NCBI RefSeq assembly: GCF_007752935.1
Contig: NZ_CP036319.1
Location: 1,116,001 to 1,180,000, forward strand
From: Crateriforma conspicua
GTDB taxonomy: Bacteria > Planctomycetota > Planctomycetia > Pirellulales > Pirellulaceae
DNA: 64,000 nt
Direction: 5' to 3'
The position numbers and the translations under genes are program-made. The notes beneath the pieces were generated by a model. It was not told the DNA's origin. It saw only the letters and a list, made by a program, of their open reading frames with translations, and searched no databases. This document shows positions 1 to 8,214 of the stretch, piece by piece. Numbering within the stretch: the stretch's first letter is position 1; each line of letters begins with the position of its first letter.

Positions 1-498
1 AAAGACGCGGGGCAAATCGAACTACGCAATGTCAAAGTCGATGCGGGGCGTGACACCGGGATTTGGATTGAAGCTTGCGAGTCCTGCAAAATCCTGGACA
101 GTCGATTGACCAATTGCATTGCGGCGGGTCTGACCCTGACCGGTGGGCGTGCGGAGTTGGACGGATTGACCGTCACCAATTCCGGCGTGGGCGTTCAAGC
201 ATTGCAATCCGCTGCGGTGGACAAAGCGGTGCGGATGGAAATCAGCGATTGCGACCACGGAATGATGTTCCAACCCGATGCCGAACATGCCATCGAATTG
301 GCGATCCGCGACAGCGTTTTCGATCGCTGTGGGACCGTGGCGATCTATGCCAGTCGCGACGTCAACCTGACCGTCGCCGACACCGAATTTCGATCCATCC
401 CGGGCCCACGTCAGTTCTACGCAATCAATGGGGCCCAAATCAACGAAGCCAAAGTCAACAAAGCCCAAGGCAACGAAGCCCCGATCAGCCAACCGTGA
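1..498 (+). CDS. C-terminal fragment of a right-handed beta-helix protein
   Basis: The reading frame is open from base 1, so the gene begins upstream of the window and only its last 165 residues are visible. They show the short alternating-hydrophobic rungs of a parallel beta-helix, with repeated patterns of the type 'IxLRNVxV', 'CxILDSxLTNC', 'IEISDCDHG' and 'LAIRDSVFDRC', as in NosD/pectate-lyase-like carbohydrate-binding or carbohydrate-cleaving proteins. The last ~20 residues are a low-complexity Asn/Glu/Lys/Ala tail built from near-repeats of 'NEAKVNKA'. No catalytic residues can be assigned in this fragment. The stop codon lies inside a hairpin (494-519). Function beyond the fold is unknown. 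Confidence 0.7.
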   Translation, partial: KDAGQIELRNVKVDAGRDTGIWIEACESCKILDSRLTNCIAAGLTLTGGRAELDGLTVTNSGVGVQALQSAAVDKAVRMEISDCDHGMMFQPDAEHAIELAIRDSVFDRCGTVAIYASRDVNLTVADTEFRSIPGPRQFYAINGAQINEAKVNKAQGNEAPISQP

Positions 499-519
499 CG
501 ATTGTCCATCATCGTCACG
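494..519. terminator. Hairpin between convergent genes, possible bidirectional terminator
   Basis: A 9-bp perfect stem (494-502 with 511-519) and an 8-base loop lie between the convergent beta-helix and PEP-CTERM genes. The stem covers the stop codon of the first gene. Neither side has a clean T-run, so termination is inferred from position and stem strength only. Confidence 0.45.
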
Positions 520-538
520 TCTTCCCGAACGCTAAAGC

Positions 539-1273
539 TTAGGATCGACGACGACGCCGGCGTGCTCGCCATGCACCGACGCTTGCCAATCCACCCAACA
601 GTGCGATCGACCCGGGTTCTGGAACCGCACTGGCTGAAACGTAGCGAATGGAATCAATTCCAAAGTATCCGGAGGCACCAGGTGCATCGGGCGTCAGGAT
701 TTCAATCGAGTCGAATACCGTATCGGAGTCTGTCACTCCGAAAAAATACTTAAATCCAGTTCCCGATCCTGTTGGATTCACCTGTTCGTTTGAAAATGCA
801 CCATCGGTGAAATCAAAAGTTTCGCCATTCGCACGGACTTGCACGTCGTTCGGGAACAAAAGCATCTCCGGTGAAAGGAATTGTAGGCTGAATGCCGAAA
901 AACCGCCTGGACGCGATATGGTGAAGCTGACTCCTTCGCCGATCAATTCTTCGGTATCGTTACCCAGGTAGCCAGGTGCAGTTACCGGGTCGTATCCAAA
1001 CTGGCTGGTGGGGCCGTAGACAACACGCAGTTCATCGGCTGCGAGCCCCATCTGATAGGTGAACTGAAGGCCGTCGAATATTTCACCATCGCTGATCGTT
1101 TCGTCGGCCAGCACGGAATCAAAATCAACGACACTGACGGTGGATCCAGATACTTCAGTATTGAACGCACCTTCATCCAAAAAACGGGTGGGTACAGCGC
1201 CTGCTGTGTGGCAAAACATCAGCGATACAACAAGCAGGCCTAGGGCAGCGCGCAGCAAGGTTTGAATTCGCAT
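539..1273 (-). CDS. PEP-CTERM sorting-domain protein
   Basis: A 244-residue secreted protein. The N-terminus is a signal peptide (Met-Arg-Ile, hydrophobic core at about residues 5-22, cleavage near 'AGAVP'). The C-terminus is a canonical PEP-CTERM tripartite signal: 'VPEPGS', a short hydrophobic segment, then a run of seven or more arginines. Such proteins are exported and processed by an exosortase, often in exopolysaccharide-producing biofilm bacteria. The body is a beta-rich, Asp/Gly/Ser-rich domain with no catalytic motif I recognise. The frame extends three codons further up to a TTG at 1282; I chose the ATG at 1273. No exosortase gene lies in the window. The 198 bases to the next gene upstream show nothing else I can name. 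Confidence 0.8.
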   Translation of the reverse strand: MRIQTLLRAALGLLVVSLMFCHTAGAVPTRFLDEGAFNTEVSGSTVSVVDFDSVLADETISDGEIFDGLQFTYQMGLAADELRVVYGPTSQFGYDPVTAPGYLGNDTEELIGEGVSFTISRPGGFSAFSLQFLSPEMLLFPNDVQVRANGETFDFTDGAFSNEQVNPTGSGTGFKYFFGVTDSDTVFDSIEILTPDAPGASGYFGIDSIRYVSASAVPEPGSIALLGGLASVGAWRARRRRRRS

Positions 1274-1471
1274 GAGAATCAAGAAGAGGAGAAGCTGTGG
1301 GGAAAGGACGTCGTCGACAGGTGAACTGAAGACGACCCTTCAATTTAGTCCAAACCCTTGAGGCTGCCATGAGTTTTCGTCTGCCCTGCTGGCGGGTGGG
1401 TTCGCCGTTTGGGACCGGGTGGGCAGAGTTTGGCAAGCATCCGGATCATCGACTGATGCCGCCGGTCGCGG

Positions 1472-2386
1472 CTACGGAACGGCGGGGGCGGACAGCGGTG
1501 CTGTGGGCGGCTCGACGACCACCGGTTCCGACAGAACCTCCGCTGGCAACCATTCGACCTCTTGAGGTGTCAACACGACCGATCCATCGTCCTGCTCATC
1601 GCGCGGGCCCTCTTTCGAAGCCGACAACGATTTCCAGCCATCGGAATCGTTTGGGTTTCCGCGATCCAGCAACGGATTGAAGTCCAAGGCCAGTTGATCA
1701 TGGACCCACCGAAGCCAATCGGGGCGGTATTCGATCATGGCCAGTTGTTGCAGTTGGGCGTGAACCAGTTCACCGCGGTCACCCATCCGAACCTTGCTGC
1801 GGACCAGATTGCCCAGGTACTTCGGCTCGTCCGGCGACAACTGGGCCGCTGCCGCGTAGAACTCGACGGCTTCCCCTGCGCGTCCGCCGGCCTCCAACGC
1901 CATGCCCAGGTTGTTCAGCGGGGTGGGATCTTCCGGACGCAACATCACCGCCGTGTCAAAAGCGGACGCAGCCTTGGCCAATCGGTGTTTTTCAAAGTAG
2001 ACCAGCCCCAAATTGTTGTGCGCCCTGCCGTGGGTCGGGTCCAATTCCACCGCATGGATGAAGTCCCGCTCGGCCAAATCCAATTTGCCATGGCGGTAGT
2101 GTTTCACGCCCGATTTGAACGCTGCATGTGCCTTGGCATTGGTTACCGGTGACGCGTCGGCCGACACGACATCAAACGAGTTTTCTGGTCTCAGCCAACT
2201 ACATCCGCCACAGGCCAGCGCCACGATCACCCACAGAAACCACCGGGGAATCCAACGAGATGCTGCCTCAAGCGTGCCGACTTGATGTCGATGACTCGCC
2301 GCCACCGGGACGTCGTCACCATGATCGCCACGGACGTCATTCACGCCAATCCATCGATCTTCGTTGGTGGCGGTGTACCAGCACAT
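1472..2386 (-). CDS. TPR protein with lipoprotein-like N-terminus, last gene of the T2SS cluster
   Basis: A 304-residue protein. A hydrophobic stretch at about residues 48-60 ends in 'ALACGGC', which resembles but does not perfectly match a lipobox. Three or four TPR units follow (about 85-215), with typical 'GRAHNNLGLVYFEKHRLAKAA' and 'TPLNNLGMALEAGGRAGEA' spacing, then a Pro-rich acidic tail. The unusual 45-residue lead before the hydrophobic segment suggests that the true start may be an internal GTG at 2305. It lies 61 bases downstream of gspM on the same strand. TPR lipoproteins of the PilF/PilW type act as pilotins for secretins, so a pilotin or assembly role here is a reasonable inference but is not shown. 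Confidence 0.7.
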   Translation of the reverse strand: MCWYTATNEDRWIGVNDVRGDHGDDVPVAASHRHQVGTLEAASRWIPRWFLWVIVALACGGCSWLRPENSFDVVSADASPVTNAKAHAAFKSGVKHYRHGKLDLAERDFIHAVELDPTHGRAHNNLGLVYFEKHRLAKAASAFDTAVMLRPEDPTPLNNLGMALEAGGRAGEAVEFYAAAAQLSPDEPKYLGNLVRSKVRMGDRGELVHAQLQQLAMIEYRPDWLRWVHDQLALDFNPLLDRGNPNDSDGWKSLSASKEGPRDEQDDGSVVLTPQEVEWLPAEVLSEPVVVEPPTAPLSAPAVP

Positions 2387-2447
2387 CGGTGGACGAATCG
2401 GTCCAGTCTATCGGTCTCGCGGAAGCACCCGGAATGGGTGGACAACA

Positions 2448-2990
2448 TCACGAGTCGCTTATGGGAGAAAAGATCAATTGGGTCAAGGTCAGCTGGGCGT
2501 CCCAGACCTCCTGGTTTCTCTGGTTTGCGGTCGCGGGGGTCAGGTTCAGCTGGGGTACCGCCATTCCCTGCTCCGGATCGGGCAAAGCCCGCGCGAAGAC
2601 GGCCAGCTGCCGCAACGTCACACCACGCAGTTCAATCAGCGTGGTTCGAGTCGTGTAGTCCGATCGCGGCACACGACTGGGAGCCTGCGGTTCGACGGAC
2701 ATCAGTTGGGTTGGAGCCGTGGATGACTGTTCCAGCGCGGCTTCAATTCGCACGGCCAGATGGCTGGGAGATTCCGCTTGCAACGCCGCAACCTTGGGAC
2801 GCCGCGCGGCAGCTCGAATGTCGCTCGCCCATTTGGAAACGTCGGCTGCATCACTTCGTAACTGCGTCAGTTGCGCCTTGGTGCTTCGGTACCGGGCAAC
2901 GCCCAAGACGATCGCAATGGATGTCAGTCCACAGACCATGACCCAAAAAAACGTCTGGACGTTGTGCGCGGGTTCCTTTGTCTGACTCAT
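2448..2990 (-). CDS. gspM: Type II secretion inner-membrane protein GspM-like
   Basis: A 180-residue protein with a short cytoplasmic N-terminus, one membrane segment (about residues 13-31), a coiled-coil-like stretch and a C-terminal alpha/beta domain ending in a conserved-looking 'LRGVTLRQLAVFARAL' helix. This is the GspM/PilO architecture. It would dimerise with GspL in the inner-membrane platform. The start at 2990 is fixed by a 4-base ATGA overlap with the upstream gspL-like gene, although the frame stays open further upstream. Assignment rests on topology and operon position, because GspM families are poorly conserved in sequence. Confidence 0.65.
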   Translation of the reverse strand: MSQTKEPAHNVQTFFWVMVCGLTSIAIVLGVARYRSTKAQLTQLRSDAADVSKWASDIRAAARRPKVAALQAESPSHLAVRIEAALEQSSTAPTQLMSVEPQAPSRVPRSDYTTRTTLIELRGVTLRQLAVFARALPDPEQGMAVPQLNLTPATANQRNQEVWDAQLTLTQLIFSPISDS

Positions 2991-4321
2991 GGCGCAAAGT
3001 TTCCTTCGAACCGAGTCCGGACTTGTTGCCGCGTGATCCGTGCGCTGGATGGTGGCTGGATTCGAAAACCCTCGCTCACCCAAGCGTCGGCAATCGCGGT
3101 GGCATCGGCATAGTCGTCCAATCGCAAGTCGGCGACGAATTCAGATTCACGGATGCGGAGCGATTCAATGGCAAAGGAAACACCATCGGGCATCGATTCC
3201 AACAGACGCAAAAGGATTGGCATGGCGCTTGTCGGAATTTCCACCTGCGACACGTCTGCCCTCTGGCCGAGAGCACGACGCTGTTCGCTACGCATTCGCT
3301 TGACAATGGCCTCTGGAACTCTTTGCCCGGGAAAGGTCCGCTTGAACTCCTGTCGCATCGCTTGATAGGCGACGTCCGATTGCTGTTGAAGCTGCGAAGT
3401 CTTGAACCAAACCGAGGCGGCGATCAACGCCAAGGCAATGAGTGTCGACAAAGCAAAACAACGCAATGGAAAACGAACATTGCGCAGCCGATCGTGTCGG
3501 GCCAGGACTCCCCTGCGTAAATCAAACCAAGGGCGATGCGACCGTATTTGAAGCATCGCATCATTCAAGACTCCCGATACATCAAATTGCAACTGAGTCG
3601 CACCGGGAATAGCCGGCAATGATGCTGTACCCTCCGGTGCATGGAGTTGGACCACGGGCAATGCAGAATCATCGTCCGCTAGAGTGTCAGGGAGCGATTC
3701 AATCCATGGGTGGTCGCCGGACGGCAGTAGTCGCCACTGGACCGGGCGTCCTGATTTCAGTGTAAACAATTCCCCTGTCAGACCGCCGGAAAATGACGGC
3801 GACGGCATGATCAGATGACACGACTTGGGAACGGGGCGACACGCGATGATCTGCTGCAACACCAGCATCGAATCGGGGGTGACGGTCATGACAGGGATTC
3901 CGTTTTGTTCCAACAGATCCACCAACGGTTCCGCCCGTGACGTATCGATCGCGACCAGCGTTCGATGTGTTGCGGTTGTGCTTTGCGCGACTTCGATCTG
4001 TTCGGCGTCGATCGGCAAGACGTCTTCACAAGCAAACTTCAGCTGTTCATAGGATGAACCTGCGTCGGTGGCTAGCATGTCAGCCGACAGTAAGTAACAG
4101 TCCATGGATCCGATCGTCACCGCAGCAGATTCAGATCGACCCTCGGTCCGCTGGGCAATCCATTGGCGAATCGTTTGGCCGTCTTGATTCCGCAATTCAT
4201 CCGGCCACGGCGCATCGTGGATTGCTGTCGCGAATTCGTTTCCTTCCGCGGCGCACCAACGAGTTGAACCCTCTTGGGTGACCACTTCAACGGCCTGGTC
4301 CAGGAATCGAACAAGCATCAT
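2987..4321 (-). CDS. gspL: Type II secretion GspL-like (PilM/PilN-type) platform protein
   Basis: A 444-residue protein. About 270 N-terminal residues form a cytoplasmic actin-like (PilM/GspL) domain. A single transmembrane helix follows (about residues 290-312), then a coiled coil and a periplasmic ferredoxin-like domain containing 'ILLRLLESMPDGVSFAIESL', typical of GspL/PilN. GspL recruits the ATPase GspE to the inner membrane. I chose the ATG at 4321; a TTG at 4336 in the same frame is the alternative. The stop overlaps the gspM start, indicating translational coupling, and the gene lies 33 bases after the gspC-like gene. Confidence 0.7.
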   Translation of the reverse strand: MMLVRFLDQAVEVVTQEGSTRWCAAEGNEFATAIHDAPWPDELRNQDGQTIRQWIAQRTEGRSESAAVTIGSMDCYLLSADMLATDAGSSYEQLKFACEDVLPIDAEQIEVAQSTTATHRTLVAIDTSRAEPLVDLLEQNGIPVMTVTPDSMLVLQQIIACRPVPKSCHLIMPSPSFSGGLTGELFTLKSGRPVQWRLLPSGDHPWIESLPDTLADDDSALPVVQLHAPEGTASLPAIPGATQLQFDVSGVLNDAMLQIRSHRPWFDLRRGVLARHDRLRNVRFPLRCFALSTLIALALIAASVWFKTSQLQQQSDVAYQAMRQEFKRTFPGQRVPEAIVKRMRSEQRRALGQRADVSQVEIPTSAMPILLRLLESMPDGVSFAIESLRIRESEFVADLRLDDYADATAIADAWVSEGFRIQPPSSARITRQQVRTRFEGNFAP

Positions 4322-4354
4322 CTGTTTGCCATCCAAGATGTTTTCAACCGTCGA

Positions 4355-5074
4355 CTATTGACCATTCAGCCAGTCCAGTTCGTCTTCCAATGACAGGTCG
4401 TCGATATTGTCCGCTTGAATCGGATCGCCGACCGGTGGTGATGCAGGTGCGGTGTTAGGCAACTCCGATGCGGCGTCGGAGTTGCGAAGAGGCTGTGGTG
4501 GCGACGTTGGGGTTGCGAGCGGTGATCGTCTCGGTGGGATCCGGACCGATGAACCAACGGGGGTTTCAATCCATTGGTCTTGGGATTGCATTCGAACCCT
4601 GCGCGAATCGATGGAACGAACGACTATGGCCGGGGTTACGGATGGAATCGCCTCACCGGTGCGCAGGAACAATAGCCCCTCCTGTTCCGACATGAAAATG
4701 GCAATATCGTGTTCGCTTTCGACGGCAGTGCCCAACAGACGCAGCCCCAAGATGCGAGGTACGGGCCGTACGATTTTTGCCGCGGGCGGTGTCGCAGGAC
4801 GTTTCGAGGTCGGTTTCTGTGGCTTTGGTGCGGTCGCCGCTTCGTACTGTTTTCCTTGAAACCGGCGACCCCATAGCGACTGGAATTGGTCCAAGTCGAT
4901 CGGCGGCGTCTGGATCCGCGGTCGTGTTTCCTGATTCAGTTGCCGCGGTTGGGTACCACTGGCCATCGCTTCGACGTCCGATCGCGACCACGCGACTGCG
5001 ATGATTGAAATCGCAACCCAAAATGCGGTTCCCATCCACAGCCATCGTTTTGTCCGGTCATCGGTGGTCGACAT
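4355..5074 (-). CDS. gspC: Type II secretion GspC-like protein
   Basis: A 239-residue protein with one N-terminal membrane segment (about residues 12-29), a Pro/Lys-rich linker, and a small beta domain ('ILGLRLLGTAVES', then 'LLFLRTGEAIPSV') that resembles the HR domain of GspC or PilP. HR domains bind the N-terminal domains of the secretin and couple inner and outer membrane complexes. A Pro/Ser-rich tail ends in an acidic 'LSLEDELDWLNGQ' helix, and no PDZ domain is visible. It sits between gspK and gspL rather than first in the operon, where gspC usually lies. The assignment is therefore by architecture. Confidence 0.6.
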   Translation of the reverse strand: MSTTDDRTKRWLWMGTAFWVAISIIAVAWSRSDVEAMASGTQPRQLNQETRPRIQTPPIDLDQFQSLWGRRFQGKQYEAATAPKPQKPTSKRPATPPAAKIVRPVPRILGLRLLGTAVESEHDIAIFMSEQEGLLFLRTGEAIPSVTPAIVVRSIDSRRVRMQSQDQWIETPVGSSVRIPPRRSPLATPTSPPQPLRNSDAASELPNTAPASPPVGDPIQADNIDDLSLEDELDWLNGQ

Positions 5075-5101
5075 GTTGCAGAACCAATCGGCATCACAAG
5101 T

Positions 5102-6097
5102 TTATGGATAGACGAATCGTCGCGTTTGGTAGATGCCCGCATCATCGATCCGGCGAATGGCCAGTGATTGGCGACGGCATGATGGCCCGCTGGCTTCGAT
5201 CCAAAGTGAAGTCGCTTGGCTGGCGTCGGCTAGCCGTTGGCGTAGTGTCTGTCGGTGCTGCTGATTTGTAATGGTTTGATTCAACACCAGTTCAACTTGG
5301 CGAAGGGAAGTGTCGGAAATCCGCTCCGCCAGACGTCTTGCCAATCCATCTTGCACCACATCGCGGCAGACGGCAACGATGGCTGCTTCATCCGCCGACC
5401 AGACGTTCAGTCGACCGCTGCCGAAGATCGTCAAGTTTCGGCTCAGTTCCGCCAAGACACGTAGACTGCCCTGCTGTTGAACGATCTGGGACTGATCAAA
5501 GACTTGCCCCCATGAACGAAATGCCGGGGGCATGTTGGCAATGTCCACGGTGGGGACGGCCGAACTGTTGTCGCCAAGTCCGTTAATGCGTGACTCGTCA
5601 CGCTGCGAATCCTTCGCAGTGCGATCGGCCAGGCTTTGACGTTCGGGGGCCAAGGCCAGCCATCGGTATTGCATCGGCTGAACCATGTCTTGGACCAGGC
5701 GTTGGCATGCACGTTCGCCGGCAAAATCGTAAACCGCGTTCAGGTTGGCTTTCGCGTCCTCGTTGGATAGCAAGAGATCAAACCTTTGGCCGCCCAGAAT
5801 GATTCGGTCGGCGACGATGGCACGCTGTGGTTTGTCAGCAAACATGGGTCCAGCGTTGACGTCGTCACGTGCGATGTTCGTGGCAAATAGCCCGGCGGAG
5901 GCGGGAAGGATGGCCTTTTCTAAGCTTTGTTGCCCCCAGGACTGTTGGACATCCTCGTTCAAACGAATGGTCATGCGTTGGAACATTGCCGTCTGATTGG
6001 CCGTCTGTACCAGTATGACGCTGCTGGTGATCAACGCGACCAGCACGATCAACAGGACAAAGGCCGCGGGGCGATCGCGACGTGGATGTGACTGCAT
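5102..6097 (-). CDS. gspK: Type II secretion minor pseudopilin GspK
   Basis: A 331-residue protein, long for a pseudopilin, as expected for GspK, which carries a large alpha-helical insertion and caps the pseudopilus tip. The N-terminal hydrophobic helix (about residues 12-32) follows 'RDRPAAFVLLIV'. The glycine normally required at the prepilin-peptidase site is replaced by alanine, and no +5 glutamate is present (GspK normally lacks it). The body contains 'LLSNEDAKANLNAVYDFAG', matching the conserved D-E/D-x-K-x-N-xN region of GspK. It starts 4 bases after gspJ ends. Confidence 0.8.
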   Translation of the reverse strand: MQSHPRRDRPAAFVLLIVLVALITSSVILVQTANQTAMFQRMTIRLNEDVQQSWGQQSLEKAILPASAGLFATNIARDDVNAGPMFADKPQRAIVADRIILGGQRFDLLLSNEDAKANLNAVYDFAGERACQRLVQDMVQPMQYRWLALAPERQSLADRTAKDSQRDESRINGLGDNSSAVPTVDIANMPPAFRSWGQVFDQSQIVQQQGSLRVLAELSRNLTIFGSGRLNVWSADEAAIVAVCRDVVQDGLARRLAERISDTSLRQVELVLNQTITNQQHRQTLRQRLADASQATSLWIEASGPSCRRQSLAIRRIDDAGIYQTRRFVYP

Positions 6098-6101
6098 TGG
6101 A

Positions 6102-6722
6102 CTAAAGACCCTCGTGGTGTCGTATCACCAATGCGATCTGTTCCATTCCCCGTGAATCGGTCAGGCGAATTCGAATCACCGGCGGCATAACATCGGATCG
6201 CAGGTCGTCTTGCCACAAATCATGTGTCACGTCCAGTCGGCCGATGTCGTCCGAAATCGGCTCGACTTGATAGTTCACCATTCGACCGGTCAACGGATCG
6301 GTTTGCCATTGATGCCTTAACAGCCATCGATTGAAGCGATCGTTGGTACGCTTGCTTTGTCCTTGTGAAATGGGGATGACTTGATAGCGGACTGTGGCCC
6401 AGCGGCCGGTGGGCGTTCCAATAGACGTGTCGCGGTGGATCAATCCAGACAGCTGGACACCATCATTCCACCACTGGATGCGATCAGCGTGGATAAAGTC
6501 ACGCCGCATTTGATCGCCGATCAGCCGCGGATTGATCGATGTTCGAAGGTCGTCGCGGATGTCGTTGGAAGCGGTGATGATCTGGCGGCCGGCAACCAAA
6601 ACGCACGCCGATGCGATCACTGATAACACCACAGCCACGATCAGTTCCATCAAGGTGAATCCGGGATGCACCTTGCCCATCGCCAAAGTGGGACGCCGCG
6701 GTCGAACGTTCGACTGATTCAT
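6102..6722 (-). CDS. gspJ: Type II secretion minor pseudopilin GspJ-like
   Basis: A 206-residue protein with a type IV prepilin signal 'HPG|FTLMELIVAVVLS': cleavage after Gly21, methylated Phe22, glutamate at +5. The C-terminal beta domain fits GspJ. The start at 6722 is set by an ATGA overlap with the gspI stop; the longer open frame upstream is Pro/Arg-rich and overlaps gspI, so it is not real. GspJ, GspI and GspK form the tip complex that starts pseudopilus assembly. Confidence 0.8.
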   Translation of the reverse strand: MNQSNVRPRRPTLAMGKVHPGFTLMELIVAVVLSVIASACVLVAGRQIITASNDIRDDLRTSINPRLIGDQMRRDFIHADRIQWWNDGVQLSGLIHRDTSIGTPTGRWATVRYQVIPISQGQSKRTNDRFNRWLLRHQWQTDPLTGRMVNYQVEPISDDIGRLDVTHDLWQDDLRSDVMPPVIRIRLTDSRGMEQIALVIRHHEGL

Positions 6723-7159
6723 GGCTGGTACGGCCTCGGTGCGGTGCGGCGATTGTCTCGGCGAACGTATTCGATCGATGCCAATGGTTTGTAGGTTCCG
6801 TTGGTGCGGAATTGGACAATCTCCAAACGCATCACGTCGCACCAGACGCCACAGATTGGGCGACGATCCAATTGGCGTGTCTGGTATCGCATTGTGTCGT
6901 GTCCCACTATCGGGCCGGCGACCACACCGGGTAAGCCTGCCGGCAAGTCGATCCATTGCGACATGAGTTGGTCGGCGATCTTGATTGCTTCATTGCGGTC
7001 TCGGACCTCGGTGGCGGCAACACGGAATCGGCTGATGGCCAACAGCACGGACACAACGATGGTGGAAAACAATGTGATCCCGACGACGACCTCGATCAGC
7101 GTGAAGCCTTGCAAAAGGCGGCGAGGTCTTGTTGTCGTAAACGTCACTTTTGAAATCAC
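6719..7159 (-). CDS. gspI: Type II secretion minor pseudopilin GspI-like
   Basis: A 146-residue protein with the prepilin signal 'LLQG|FTLIEVVVGI' (Gly18 at -1, Glu23 at +5) and a small C-terminal domain. The start is a GTG at 7159 that overlaps the gspH stop as GTGA; there is no suitable ATG, and the upstream part of the open frame lies inside gspH. Size and position between gspH and gspJ support GspI. Confidence 0.8.
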   Translation of the reverse strand: MISKVTFTTTRPRRLLQGFTLIEVVVGITLFSTIVVSVLLAISRFRVAATEVRDRNEAIKIADQLMSQWIDLPAGLPGVVAGPIVGHDTMRYQTRQLDRRPICGVWCDVMRLEIVQFRTNGTYKPLASIEYVRRDNRRTAPRPYQP

Positions 7160-7677
7160 TCCGTCGTCACCGCATCCGAGGTGTAGCCAAATCGCAAGGT
7201 TGAAAGCACGGCTTCCAATTGGGATTGTGATCGCAGGTGACGAACCTGTCCGCTTAACCCCATCACCAGCACCCATTCGGTTACATCACCGCACCGAAGT
7301 TCCATCAGATGCGTGCGGCTCTGGCCATTGGCAAAGTACTGCACGCGGTTGTCGCTGGGACGCATTTCCGCTGCTTCCAAAACTTGCCAACGCTTCAACT
7401 GCAGGCCCGACGGAATGGCAAGATGTCGGTCGGCTGCGATGAACGTCAGGTCACGCTTGGGACGCAAGGCGATTCCGCCGGAACGATTCTGTTTCGCGGC
7501 TTCGTGGCGTTCAACCTGTTCGAGCAGCAGAAAACTTTCGATCCATCGCTCGGTGGTGGCTTTGCGAATCAGCCCGCGAGTTGAACCAATCGCGATCCCG
7601 GCGACCAAGCCTACCAAGATCAGGACGACGACCAATTCAATCAGGGTGAACCCGCGGCGGCCTTTCAAGATTTTCAT
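7156..7677 (-). CDS. gspH: Type II secretion minor pseudopilin GspH-like
   Basis: A 173-residue protein with the prepilin signal 'GRRG|FTLIELVVVLILVG' (Gly9 at -1, Glu14 at +5) and a beta-rich C-terminal domain. The ATG at 7677 lies 10 bases after the gspG stop. The frame continues upstream into gspG, but the short leader before the Gly is typical and fixes this start. It joins the major pseudopilus to the tip complex. Confidence 0.8.
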   Translation of the reverse strand: MKILKGRRGFTLIELVVVLILVGLVAGIAIGSTRGLIRKATTERWIESFLLLEQVERHEAAKQNRSGGIALRPKRDLTFIAADRHLAIPSGLQLKRWQVLEAAEMRPSDNRVQYFANGQSRTHLMELRCGDVTEWVLVMGLSGQVRHLRSQSQLEAVLSTLRFGYTSDAVTTE

Positions 7678-7687
7678 TCGAGACAAT

Positions 7688-8122
7688 TCAAGACACGCTA
7701 AGGTTTTCGCTGCTGATGTCTTGGTCGGCGCCGTCGCCGCCTTCACGTCCGTCACCACCCAATGACAGGATTTCAAATGGGGATTCGTCGGCCGGGCTGA
7801 TGTATTCGTAATCGCGCCCCCATGGATCCTGGGGTACCGATTTCAAGAAACCGTCTGGGAAACTGTCGGTTCCCTGCGACAGAATCTCAATTCCCTCTTC
7901 GCTTGTCGGATATCGTCCCTGGTCGGCGTAATACGTCTCCAGTGCGCTCACGATGGTGGCGATTTCCGCTTTCGCAGCGTTCTGCTTGCTGGCAATCAAA
8001 TAGCTGCGGGTTTGGATTGCGACCAAACTGCTAAGCAATCCGATGATGACCATCACAACGATCAATTCGACCAAGGAAAAACCGGTCTTTGTGCGTAAGC
8101 GATGGTGGTGAAGTGACGACAT
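7688..8122 (-). CDS. gspG: Type II secretion major pseudopilin GspG
   Basis: A 144-residue protein. The leader 'RTKTG|FSLVELIVVMVIIGLL' has Gly14 at -1 and Glu19 at +5. The C-terminal domain carries the diagnostic GspG signature: 'YYADQGRYPTSEEGIEIL', then 'PQDPWGRDYEYISP' and an aspartate/glycine loop 'LGGDGREGGDGADQD' expected to bind calcium. This is the major subunit of the pseudopilus piston. A 92-base gap separates it from gspF. No prepilin peptidase for this system is encoded in the operon. Confidence 0.93.
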   Translation of the reverse strand: MSSLHHHRLRTKTGFSLVELIVVMVIIGLLSSLVAIQTRSYLIASKQNAAKAEIATIVSALETYYADQGRYPTSEEGIEILSQGTDSFPDGFLKSVPQDPWGRDYEYISPADESPFEILSLGGDGREGGDGADQDISSENLSVS

Positions 8123-8214
8123 GACAGGTGATGCGATTCAGGTTTCAGAAAAGGAAAGTCAGTTCAGTTTTGACGTGTGTGCGTGCTCGTGTGACCGATG
8201 GCGAAGTATGGATT

